The notes under the pieces are model-generated. The model worked only from the letters and a program-made list of their open reading frames with translations. It ran no database searches and was not told the DNA's origin. This document shows, piece after piece, positions 5,065 to 11,112 of a stretch of 11,112 bases of DNA. This DNA is from Treponema sp. (GTDB lineage: Bacteria; Spirochaetota; Spirochaetia; Treponematales; Breznakiellaceae). A program made the position numbers and the translations under genes. Location: positions 1 through 11,112 of the forward strand of contig JAISTO010000146.1 in the NCBI GenBank assembly GCA_031272575.1. Direction: 5' to 3'. The number at the start of each line of letters is the position of its first letter. Within the stretch, counting starts at the first letter, position 1.

Positions 5065-6921
5065 ATGAAACAGAAGAGTAATGCGGCGGCGGCGCTATTG
5101 CTGGCGCTCATGGTTACGGGGTGCCCCACTGATGTGGGCGAAGGCGGCGGAACCGACACCTCCCTCCACACGGTGACGGTGGTTCCGGCAACGGCCACCG
5201 CCGACGGCGACATCGCCACGGCCAGCAAGGCCCTGGCTCGCTCCGGGGACACGGTGACCCTCACGGCGACCGCCGGAGACGGCCGCAAGTTCGTGTCCTG
5301 GAGCACGACCGGCGGCACGCTGGCCAACGCAAGCGCGCCGGTTACCACCCTCACCATGCCCGCCGCCAATGTGACGGTGACGGCGACCTTCGCTGCCCTC
5401 GCCGCAGACGAGTACACGGTAACGACCGCGGTCGTCGACAACGACGAGGATGCCGTCGGTGGAACGATCACAGCGAGCAAGGGCTACGGCAAGCAGGGGG
5501 ACACAATCACCCTGACGGTAACGCCCGCAAAAGGCTGGAAACTGGCGACAAACGGCCTGACAACTACCGGCGGCACGATCACCGGGACTTCCTCGCCCTA
5601 CACGCTGACCATGCCCGCCGCCGCTGTAACGGTAACGGCGACCTTCGAGAAGATCGATTACGACATCACGATAGGGTCCATGACCGGCGGCTCGGTGACT
5701 GCGCGGAAGTCAGGATCAGACCAGACAATTACCGCGGCGAACTACGGGGACGATATATTTCTGCAAATATCGCCCGAAGGCGAGAAGGTGCTCTCTTCCA
5801 TCAGCGTTACAGGCGCAAGCGGGGCAGCGGTGAGTGTTTCCGGCTCCGGCAATTCCCACTATTTCACAATGCCTGCGGAGAAAGTGACGGTAAACGCCAC
5901 ATTCGCCGAGCCAGTAACGGTAACCGGCACAATCAACCTGAAAACAAAGGGGCTGAATACGCTCAATTCCGCAACCCTGTACCTGTACAAGGACAGTTCC
6001 TATAACGGCAGCAGCGTGGCTTATCAATATTTCTCTTCTTACAATGAGAATCTCACTCAGGAAGAGGAAGACGGTGATTACAGCACCTACACCCTGTCGT
6101 ACAGTTTCGAGTTGCCTCCTGTTTCCGTCTCTACCACATATTACGCGGAGTTGTACGTGTCTCCCAGCGGTAGTACAACAAGCAGGGAAATCGGGCAACT
6201 GTTCACCCTGACATCTTCGGACTCGGACAGCAAGGCTGCCGGTTCCAAAGATGTTACCATAGGTGTGGTAACAATCAGCGGCACCCTTGCGGTAACGCTG
6301 AACGGCCAGACGCCGGACTATGTCAGCCTGTCCGCATACTCGGACGCGAATTACAGCAACGAGGTTGGCTACGACCCTACTGATTCCCCGGAAGCAACGA
6401 TCAACTGGAGCATGGAAATACCGGACGACCTTACCAGCGTTTACTTCATAGTGTACGTTGAAAGTGAGGAGGAGGAGACTGAAGTTTCCGTCTCCAAGAA
6501 ACTCGGCGCAAAGTCTGTTGCTTCATCTCCGTTTGCTCTCACCGCAGCCATCACCACCAAGACCGTCTCCGGCACACTGAAGGCCGGGGGCACGGCGGTA
6601 ACGGGCTATGCTATGGTTGTTGCCACGAGCGCCAAGTTTGATACAGCAGAGGCGTTTTACACCGCGATCTCAGGAGGACAGGCTGAAACGTATGGTAGCT
6701 ATGCAGAGGACGGCGAATGGTCCATGAGCGTCGACAGCGATGTTACGGGGGCATACCTGTATGTGATGCTGATCGATGTCGATATGGAGACATACTCATA
6801 CTCCTATTACATCTACCGCAGCAGCAGCCAGGTCTCCTTCAACGCATCGGGCGCAACCACCGTCGACCTCGACCTTGCCAGTATGACCTACCTGGGGGTT
6901 TTGGATATGTCGGGGAATTAG
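5065..6921 (+). CDS. Large modular surface lipoprotein with bacterial-repeat domains
   Basis: 618 residues. The N-terminus (K2, K4, then hydrophobic 7-17) ends MVTGC, giving a lipidated cysteine at 20. A short Gly/Asp tether follows, then three bacterial-repeat (InlB B-repeat-like, beta-grasp) modules at about 35-109, 117-194 and 199-280. Each closes with the hallmark TMPA-x2-VTV-x-ATF (97-109, 182-194, 268-280). The rest is three diverged copies of a second all-beta module, about 285-400, 403-498 and 500-612, each opening [VI][TS]GT and sharing an inner SxxIP/TxxYFxVYV-like core. No catalytic motif is seen; a role in adhesion or surface binding is an inference from architecture. ATG 5065 has AAAAGGAG 5 nt upstream. 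The gene uses more AT-ending codons, Tyr and Ser after about 5750 than its neighbours, consistent with faster-evolving surface sequence. A terminator-like hairpin follows the stop. Confidence 0.88.
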   Translation: MKQKSNAAAALLLALMVTGCPTDVGEGGGTDTSLHTVTVVPATATADGDIATASKALARSGDTVTLTATAGDGRKFVSWSTTGGTLANASAPVTTLTMPAANVTVTATFAALAADEYTVTTAVVDNDEDAVGGTITASKGYGKQGDTITLTVTPAKGWKLATNGLTTTGGTITGTSSPYTLTMPAAAVTVTATFEKIDYDITIGSMTGGSVTARKSGSDQTITAANYGDDIFLQISPEGEKVLSSISVTGASGAAVSVSGSGNSHYFTMPAEKVTVNATFAEPVTVTGTINLKTKGLNTLNSATLYLYKDSSYNGSSVAYQYFSSYNENLTQEEEDGDYSTYTLSYSFELPPVSVSTTYYAELYVSPSGSTTSREIGQLFTLTSSDSDSKAAGSKDVTIGVVTISGTLAVTLNGQTPDYVSLSAYSDANYSNEVGYDPTDSPEATINWSMEIPDDLTSVYFIVYVESEEEETEVSVSKKLGAKSVASSPFALTAAITTKTVSGTLKAGGTAVTGYAMVVATSAKFDTAEAFYTAISGGQAETYGSYAEDGEWSMSVDSDVTGAYLYVMLIDVDMETYSYSYYIYRSSSQVSFNASGATTVDLDLASMTYLGVLDMSGN

Positions 6922-6928
6922 GCTTAGT

Positions 6929-6972
6929 CCGGAGGGGCCGGGTTTTCAGACCTGCCCCCTCCGGCAGTTTTA
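6929..6972 (+). terminator. Probable terminator after the lipoprotein
   Basis: CCGGAGGGG (6929-6937) pairs with CCCCTCCGG (6956-6964), with a small inner helix GGT/ACC (6941-6943, 6950-6952). CAGTTTTA follows. The 9-bp GC-rich stem is strong and the T run is short, so termination may be incomplete. It begins 7 bp after the stop codon. Confidence 0.55.
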
Positions 6973-6976
6973 GGGG

Positions 6977-7031
6977 AACCGCGAAGGCGCATAAGGCAAA
7001 GAAGGGATGCCCTTTTGCGCCTTTTGCGGTT
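6977..7031. repeat. 55-bp hairpin repeat (AACCGC...GCGGTT)
   Basis: AACCGC (6977-6982) pairs with GCGGTT (7026-7031), GGCGCA (6986-6991) with TGCGCC (7016-7021), and AAGG (6993-6996) with CCTT (7011-7014). It resembles the AACCGC-x-AAGGCGCA-type intergenic hairpins seen in many bacterial genomes (from memory, not checked). It lies between the terminator and the 19-mer copy. Confidence 0.65.
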
Positions 7032-7049
7032 AGAAGTCTCCGTGCCCCC

Positions 7050-7068
7050 AGTCCCAAGTCCCAAAAGC
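7050..7068. repeat. 19-mer dispersed repeat, copy 2
   Basis: AGTCCCAAGTCCCAAAAGC, identical to 4518-4536, here 19 bp upstream of the ppx promoter -35. Between lies CACCCCCCTCCCCTCCCCCC, a C-rich run like those beside other promoters. Confidence 0.85.
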
Positions 7069-7087
7069 ACCCCCCTCCCCTCCCCCC

Positions 7088-7116
7088 TTGCTTTTTTTCA
7101 CCCTATTCCCTAGCAT
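7088..7116 (+). promoter_or_regulatory. Predicted leaderless promoter of ppx/gppA
   Basis: TTGCTT (7088-7093), 17-bp spacer starting with a T run, TAGCAT (7111-7116), then GCCCCC and ATG. The expected start of transcription, about 7 nt after the -10, falls on the A of the start codon. A C6 run abuts the -35. The -10 is only 4/6, so the promoter is less certain than the one at 4596. Confidence 0.55.
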
Positions 7117-7122
7117 GCCCCC

Positions 7123-8658
7123 ATGATCAGCTCTAATGCGCAGGCCGTGCTGGAGATTGGCTCTACCGGGATACGGCTCCTCGTGGCGGAGATCGACGGG
7201 AGCGGGCAGTGGCGGACGCTGGATGAGGCGGACCGGCCGGTCACGCTGGGGCGGGATGTTTTTACCACGGGGCAGGTTTCGCGGGAGAGTTTCCTCGAGT
7301 GCCTGTCCGTGCTGAAAAACTTCCGCGAGATGCTGGCTGGCTGGGGCGTTGCCGGCGCCGACGTACACGTTATCGCCACGAGCGCGCTCCGCGCGGCCCG
7401 CAACCGGGAAGTCTTCGCGGATCGCGTCAAACTGGACACGGGCTGCGATCTGGCCATCGTCGAGGGCATCGAGGAAAACCGCCTCATCTACCTTGCGGTG
7501 CGCTTCGCGCTCAAAAACGACATGGCCTCGTTCTGGCGGGGTAATTCCATCATCTTTGAAATCGGGGGGGGCTCGACTGAGATAATGCTCCTGCGGCGCG
7601 GCAAGATGGTAGCCGCGCATAGCCTGCGCCTGGGAACCATCCTGATTGACACGCAGTCGCGGCGCGCGCGGGGGGGCCAGGGCGCGTTCGAGCGCTACCT
7701 CAACGAAAACATCAGCAGTACGGCAGGGCGCTTAAGCCAGGAACTCGATCTCGCCGCGGTGCGTACGCTCGTGCTCGCGGGTTCCGACGCGCGCATAGCG
7801 GCGGACAACGCGGGCGCCGATTTAAACGAGCACTGCAAAATAATGACGCGCGGGCAGTTCCTGCAATTCGCGGAACGGATACAGGAGTATTCTATCGAAG
7901 ACTGCATCGCGCGTTTCAATATACGCTTTGCGGAAGCGGAGTTTCTGAACGCCGGGGTGCAGGTGTACCGGCTGCTGCTCGAAAAAACCTGCGCCCAGGA
8001 CATTATCGTGCCGCGCATTTCGATACGCGAGGGGCTGCTGGTCGACCTGGCCCGCGGCGTGGACCCGCAGCTGCAGGAGGAGTTTTACTCGCAGGTGAGC
8101 GCGGGCGCGCTCCACCTGGGGCGCAAGTACCACTTCGACGAGGCGCACCACCGCCATGTGGCCGCGCTCTGCATGGTCTTGTTCGACGCGCTCGCGCGCG
8201 AGCATGGCCTGGGCCGCCGCGAGCGAATGCTGCTGGAGGTGGCCGCGTCCCTGCACGACATCGGCATGTTTATCCGGGGGAGCGGGCATCATCTGCATGG
8301 GCAGTACATTGTCACCAACGCGGAAATCTTCGGCCTGCACAAAGAGGAACTCGATCTTGTCGGCAACGTGATACGCTACCACCGCGGCCCCCTCCCGTCC
8401 CCCGCCGACATCGATTACATCGCCCTGCAAAAAGAGGAGCGTATCATCGTGCTGAAACTCGCGTCCCTCCTGCGGGTATCCGACGCGCTCGACCGGGGGC
8501 ATTCGCAGCAGATAAAGACCATCAGCGTGGAACGGCGGGAAGGCAGCATAGTGCTGCACGGCCCCGCGGGCCTCGACCTCTCGCTCGAGCGGGTCGCGCT
8601 CGAAGAAAAGGCCGGCCTCTTTCAGGAAGTCTTCGGGTACAAGGTGCTGCTGTTTTAA
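7123..8658 (+). CDS. ppx: Ppx/GppA phosphatase with C-terminal HD domain
   Basis: Hydrolyses polyphosphate and/or pppGpp in the cytoplasm; sequence alone does not decide which. The 511 residues follow the long bacterial form. An ASKHA-fold phosphatase domain (about 8-310) has the phosphate-1 motif EIGSTGIRLL (11-20), catalytic-region EGIEENRLIYLAV (114-126) with acidic E117/E118, and the phosphate-2 motif FEIGGGSTE (145-153). An HD domain (about 330-460) has His345, His378-Asp379 (SLHDIG), His389/390, His420 and Asp454. A final segment of about 50 residues completes it. Both phosphate motifs begin with Glu where the family norm is Asp. No Shine-Dalgarno precedes ATG 7123; the promoter geometry predicts a leaderless mRNA. 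The stop overlaps the stop of the opposing peptidase gene. Confidence 0.92.
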   Translation: MISSNAQAVLEIGSTGIRLLVAEIDGSGQWRTLDEADRPVTLGRDVFTTGQVSRESFLECLSVLKNFREMLAGWGVAGADVHVIATSALRAARNREVFADRVKLDTGCDLAIVEGIEENRLIYLAVRFALKNDMASFWRGNSIIFEIGGGSTEIMLLRRGKMVAAHSLRLGTILIDTQSRRARGGQGAFERYLNENISSTAGRLSQELDLAAVRTLVLAGSDARIAADNAGADLNEHCKIMTRGQFLQFAERIQEYSIEDCIARFNIRFAEAEFLNAGVQVYRLLLEKTCAQDIIVPRISIREGLLVDLARGVDPQLQEEFYSQVSAGALHLGRKYHFDEAHHRHVAALCMVLFDALAREHGLGRRERMLLEVAASLHDIGMFIRGSGHHLHGQYIVTNAEIFGLHKEELDLVGNVIRYHRGPLPSPADIDYIALQKEERIIVLKLASLLRVSDALDRGHSQQIKTISVERREGSIVLHGPAGLDLSLERVALEEKAGLFQEVFGYKVLLF

Positions 8659-9524
8659 AACCCCGTCGGCGTCTGCCAGGCGTGAATAAACTGCAGCGCG
8701 TACTGCTGTATGCCGTCGAAATACGTGTTGATGAATGACGCGAGTTCCCGGCCGACGTAACGGTAGTGCCAACTTTCGTAGCGGTAGCCGGTGACCTCTT
8801 CGAAGCCGTCCGGGAACGAGAGCGACCAGCCGTACGCGACCGCGTTGTCTTTGACCCAGGCGCCGGCCTTCGTGTCGGCGAAACTATCGTCGATGGGGAA
8901 AAAATCGACGACGAGGCCGGTTTGGTGCTGGCTGAAGCCGGGCCGCGCTGACTCCCGGTCAGCGGCGGCCTGCCCGATTTCCTGGACTATGCGGGCGTAT
9001 ACTTCCACCTGATACCCATACGAGCGGTACGTTGAGCCCACGGTGAGGGTGACGCCTTCAGCGCGCGCGGCCGCGGCCATCTGCTCGAGGGCCTCTGCCG
9101 CCGCGCGGCGCAGCATAAGGTTGTCCCTGGTGACGCGGTACGAGCGCCCCGAGGTCAAGCGGATAAGATCGTCCGGCGCGTAGCCTTCGGGCAGCGAATG
9201 GTTTTTGTCAACCAGCATGCATAAAAAGGGGTCGCCCTTTTGAACTGCCTCGAACCGCGAAAAGAACGCGCCGTCTGCCGCGGCCGCGGTTCTTATGCGC
9301 TCCGCCATTTTTTCAGGGATCCGCGCGCTGATAAGCGCGTCTTCAAGCAAAAGAAGATTGACGGCTTTTTCGTCCGTCCCGGCAGTTAAATCGCTTTCTG
9401 TTCCAACGGGCATACCCGTCTCCTGCGCCACGGCGCGTCCTGCTTTCTGGCAGGAGGATGCGATCATCATCATTATAAATAAATATGAAAGCCTCCTTGC
9501 CCCTGTGCCAAGAAATTTGTTCAT
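8655..9524 (-). CDS. M15B D-alanyl-D-alanine carboxypeptidase-like lipoprotein
   Basis: Putative zinc peptidase that trims peptidoglycan stem peptides (VanY/DacB/LdcB group), on the periplasmic side. Of 289 residues, 1-24 form a signal with R10, R11 and a Met-rich core, ending IASSC with the lipid-acceptor Cys25 (Ser-Ser before Cys is acceptable for relaxed spirochaetal lipoboxes). About 26-55 is a linker, and 56-130 has no recognised domain. The peptidase domain (about 132-265) shows STYRSYGYQ (164-172, Arg167), SQHQTGLVVDF (198-208) with zinc ligands His200 and Asp207, and ESWHYRYVG (250-258) with catalytic Glu250 and zinc ligand His253. All key residues are present. DD- versus LD-carboxypeptidase activity cannot be told apart. 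ATG 9524 has no Shine-Dalgarno but a strong promoter 6 nt upstream. Divergent from the lipid kinase gene. Confidence 0.9.
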   Translation of the reverse strand: MNKFLGTGARRLSYLFIMMMIASSCQKAGRAVAQETGMPVGTESDLTAGTDEKAVNLLLLEDALISARIPEKMAERIRTAAAADGAFFSRFEAVQKGDPFLCMLVDKNHSLPEGYAPDDLIRLTSGRSYRVTRDNLMLRRAAAEALEQMAAAARAEGVTLTVGSTYRSYGYQVEVYARIVQEIGQAAADRESARPGFSQHQTGLVVDFFPIDDSFADTKAGAWVKDNAVAYGWSLSFPDGFEEVTGYRYESWHYRYVGRELASFINTYFDGIQQYALQFIHAWQTPTGF

Positions 9525-9530
9525 GCAGGC

Positions 9531-9559
9531 AGTATAACGGGATGGGGAAAAATACGCAA
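9531..9559 (-). promoter_or_regulatory. Leaderless promoter of the M15 peptidase gene
   Basis: Minus strand TTGCGT (9559-9554), 17 bp, TATACT (9536-9531), then GCCTGC and ATG. The transcription start should coincide with the start codon. Its -35 is 6 bp from the -35 of the divergent kinase promoter. Confidence 0.7.
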
Positions 9560-9565
9560 GGCCCC

Positions 9566-9595
9566 TTGTCCATTCGCCGGCATCTATGCTACTAT
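9566..9595 (+). promoter_or_regulatory. Promoter of the polyprenol kinase-like gene
   Basis: TTGTCC (9566-9571), 18 bp, TACTAT (9590-9595). Transcription near 9602 would leave 2-3 nt before the GTG at 9605. CCCC precedes the -35. It forms a compact back-to-back pair with the promoter at 9531-9559. Confidence 0.55.
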
Positions 9596-9604
9596 GGCCT
9601 TAAG

Positions 9605-10207
9605 GTGATCTTATCAACTTTATCCCGTGCCCATAAAACGGAACTCGTCCGCAAGGCGCTGCACCTCCTTGTCGCCTTTACGGTGCCCCTGGCGGGGTGG
9701 AACCGGGGCGTTTGCCTCACGCTCCTCAGCGGGGGGACGCTCTTTTACTGCGGCGCGGAGACGCTCAGGACGCGGGGCCGCAGTATCCCGCTCGTGTCCC
9801 GCCTCACGCGCATAGCCTCACGCTCGCGGGACGAAGGGCATTTCGTGCTGGGGCCGGTCACCCTGGGGCTTGGCGCGCTGGGGGGCATACTCTGCTTCCC
9901 GCCGGCGATCGCGGCGGCGGCGGTCTACGCGCTCGCGTTCGGGGACACGGCGGCCAGTATCGGGGGCTCGCTCTTCGGCGTGTTCAGGCCCCGCTTCCTG
10001 CGGGGCAAGAGCGTGGAGGGGACGCTCGCCAGTTTCGTGACGGTCTATACCGTCGTGTGGGCTCTCCGCTTCGGCGTCATTCCGGCGCTCGCCGCCGCGC
10101 TCCTGTCGGTTGTTGTCGATATACTCCCTATGGGAGACTACGACAATCTCGCGCTCCCGCTTGCCATAGGCCTCGCGTTAAGACTATACTGTGAGTATGC
10201 GCCTTAG
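9605..10207 (+). CDS. Polyprenol/diacylglycerol kinase-like membrane protein
   Basis: Integral membrane protein of the dolichol kinase/SEC59, VTE5 and CTP-type diacylglycerol kinase group, which phosphorylate long-chain lipid alcohols; in a bacterium next to murB it may act on undecaprenol or diacylglycerol (inference). Starting at GTG 9605 it has 200 residues with about six or seven hydrophobic segments (near 19-33, 36-50, 80-99, 100-122, 140-160, 160-173, 182-195). Family motifs: VRKALHLL (15-22), YALAFGDTAASIGG (108-121), GKSVEGT (134-140) and DYDNLALPL (178-186). The frame is open back to 9485, but that part crosses the divergent promoter region and looks non-coding, so GTG 9605, just after the predicted transcription start, is preferred; no SD is visible. 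Overlaps murB by 11 bp. Confidence 0.82.
   Translation: MILSTLSRAHKTELVRKALHLLVAFTVPLAGWNRGVCLTLLSGGTLFYCGAETLRTRGRSIPLVSRLTRIASRSRDEGHFVLGPVTLGLGALGGILCFPPAIAAAAVYALAFGDTAASIGGSLFGVFRPRFLRGKSVEGTLASFVTVYTVVWALRFGVIPALAAALLSVVVDILPMGDYDNLALPLAIGLALRLYCEYAP
10161..10190 (+). promoter_or_regulatory. Leaderless promoter of murB inside the kinase gene
   Basis: TTGCCA (10161-10166), 18 bp, TATACT (10185-10190), then GTGAGT and ATG at 10197: the same 6-nt -10-to-ATG distance as for ppx and the M15 peptidase. It lies within the last 50 bp of the upstream coding sequence, so murB could have its own transcript besides read-through. Confidence 0.6.
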
Positions 10208-11112
10208 ATCGTTCATAGCGCGGCTAAACGCCGCGGCCGCTTTTCGCGGGGAGACGCGCTTTGCCGAGCCCATGGCCCCGCACACGACGCTCCGTGTGGG
10301 GGGGCCCGCGGACCTGTATGTGCGCCCGGACAAGTCCTGTTTCGCCGCGTATGCCCCGGCGCTCCTCAAGGCGGCCGCGGCAAAGCGCATACCGGTCTTC
10401 ATTCTGGGGGGCGGGGCGAATATCGCGGTGGCGGACAAGGGCATCCGCGGCATAGTGCTCGATACCGGCGCCTGCACCGGCCGTGTGCAGGAGGGCGGCC
10501 GGCTCCGCTTCTGGGCCGGCACGACGATGGACGAGGCCGCCGAGGAGGCGGCGGGCCGGGGCCTCGGGGGGCTCGAATTTCTCGCGGGTATGCCCGGCAC
10601 GCTGGGCGGGGGCCTCTGGATGAACGCCCGCTGCTACGGCCAGGAATTCGCCGACCGCGCGGCCGAGGCCGACATCATCGACGAGCGCTTCGAGCGGGTT
10701 AGCGTTCCGCTCGCGAGGAGCGACTTCTCCTACAAGAAGAGCCCCTTCCAGGAGCGGCGCTGCCTTATCCTTACGATTACCTTCAGGCTGAAGCGCCGGC
10801 CTATCGAGGACATACGGGCCGAGATGGCCGCCTGCCGCCTCGACCGCGAGCAGAAGGGCCAGTTCCGCTTCCCCTCGGCCGGCTCCGCGTTCAAGAACAA
10901 CCCCGCTTTCGGGGAGCCGACGGGCCGCATCATCGAGGCGCTGGGGCTGCGGGGCCTCCAGATAGGCGGCGCTCAGATAGCGCCCTGGCATGGCAACTTG
11001 CTCATCAACACGGGGAATGCCCTGGCCGCGGACGTAAAGGCCCTTATCGAAAAAACCGCCGCGGAGGTAAAAGCGGCCAGAGGCATAGACCTGGAAAGCG
11101 AGATCCTTTTTT
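10197..11112 (+). CDS. murB: UDP-N-acetylenolpyruvoylglucosamine reductase, 3' end cut by window
   Basis: Cytoplasmic flavoenzyme that reduces UDP-GlcNAc-enolpyruvate to UDP-MurNAc with NADPH. 305 residues are visible. TLRVGGPADLYV (31-42) and LGGGANIAVAD (70-80) form the FAD-binding domain (about 20-185), with GMPGTLGGGLWMNARCYG (131-148). FSYKKSPF (177-184) is the substrate-side Y-[RK]-x-S motif. The C-terminal domain has SAGSAFKNN (227-235) with the proton-donor Ser230, GLRGLQIGGAQI (250-261), and GIDLESEILF (296-305) with the conserved acidic pair (Glu302 the probable catalytic Glu). Length and spacing fit type II MurB, and only a few codons should be missing. Variations from the norm: NARCYG for NAGAYG and PWHGNLLIN for the usual KHANFIVN. 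ATG 10197 is preferred; GTG 10191 is in frame but directly abuts the -10. No SD is seen. Confidence 0.94.
   Translation, partial: MRLRSFIARLNAAAAFRGETRFAEPMAPHTTLRVGGPADLYVRPDKSCFAAYAPALLKAAAAKRIPVFILGGGANIAVADKGIRGIVLDTGACTGRVQEGGRLRFWAGTTMDEAAEEAAGRGLGGLEFLAGMPGTLGGGLWMNARCYGQEFADRAAEADIIDERFERVSVPLARSDFSYKKSPFQERRCLILTITFRLKRRPIEDIRAEMAACRLDREQKGQFRFPSAGSAFKNNPAFGEPTGRIIEALGLRGLQIGGAQIAPWHGNLLINTGNALAADVKALIEKTAAEVKAARGIDLESEILF

Noticed and set aside
4688..5068. 126-codon ORF starting at TTG 4688
   Set aside because: TTG lies against the SD sequence itself, too close for initiation. Its downstream half is considered only as a frameshifted continuation of the 4695 ORF.
5028..5480. Minus-strand ORF of 150 codons under the lipoprotein start
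   Set aside because: It mirrors the Thr/Val-rich repeat coding sequence and has no start signals.
9485..9604. ATG start of the kinase gene at 9485
   Set aside because: The extension runs over the peptidase start and both divergent promoters and does not resemble the family. GTG 9605 fits promoter and family better, though this is not proven.
558..10304. All G/C homopolymers of 7-9 bases as phase-variation switches
   Set aside because: Such runs also occur inside conserved motifs (G8 at 7564-7571 in the ppx phosphate motif, G7 at 10298-10304 in murB), so GGG glycine codon use explains many. Only the C11 tract and the runs at 2172-2270 are kept as candidates.
1..11112. CRISPR array, insertion sequence, prophage or toxin-antitoxin system
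   Set aside because: No regularly spaced identical repeats with spacers, and no transposase, integrase or toxin-like frame was found on either strand.

Overview
The window looks like chromosomal DNA from a GC-rich spirochaete, most likely a Treponema-type organism such as those of termite guts. This is inferred from gene content, relaxed lipoboxes on two exported proteins, a lipoprotein built of bacterial-repeat modules, and G/C-rich simple repeats between genes. No search was possible, so the lineage is a judgement. No tRNA, rRNA, CRISPR array, transposase or integrase was seen.

Layout. 1-300: a 59-bp tandem repeat and a ~115-bp imperfect palindrome in front of a sigma70-type promoter. 302-1399 (+): a tRNA-dihydrouridine synthase (DusB type), overlapping tail-to-tail with 1356-2216 (-), an exported protein of unknown function. 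The first 21 codons of the latter lie inside a 126-bp G/C palindromic element (2154-2279). 2295-3065 (-): Jag/KhpB RNA-binding protein with its own promoter. 3130-4305 (-): a PLP enzyme of the Cys/Met (trans-sulfuration) family. 4306-4594: intergenic, with a heptamer repeat and dispersed hairpins. 4596-5064: a promoter and a long structured leader with a small ORF that ends just after a C11 tract. 5065-6921 (+): a large modular surface lipoprotein. 6922-7122: a probable terminator, a hairpin repeat and a promoter. 7123-8658 (+): a Ppx/GppA-HD phosphatase, meeting 8655-9524 (-), a putative M15 (VanY/LdcB-type) peptidase lipoprotein, stop to stop. 9605-10207 (+): a polyprenol/diacylglycerol kinase-like membrane protein, overlapped by murB (10197 to window end, incomplete).

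Functional themes. The right third is cell-envelope biology: a peptidoglycan-trimming peptidase, a lipid (polyprenol) kinase and MurB. The left part is RNA and amino-acid housekeeping. The genes do not form one operon: eight promoter-like sequences (TTGNNN, 17-18 bp, TANNNT) can be placed, nearly one per gene.

The most striking pattern is that several of these promoters sit so close to the start codon that the mRNA should be leaderless. Three of them (ppx, the M15 peptidase, murB) have exactly 6 nt between the -10 hexamer and ATG and no Shine-Dalgarno. The genes with clear Shine-Dalgarno sequences (jag, the lipoprotein, the small leader ORF) have leaders. The second theme is repeat DNA: a C run of 4-6 next to the -35 in five of eight promoters, a heptamer tandem repeat beside one of them, an identical 19-mer upstream of two, and a C11 tract whose change by one base would couple the leader ORF to the lipoprotein start.
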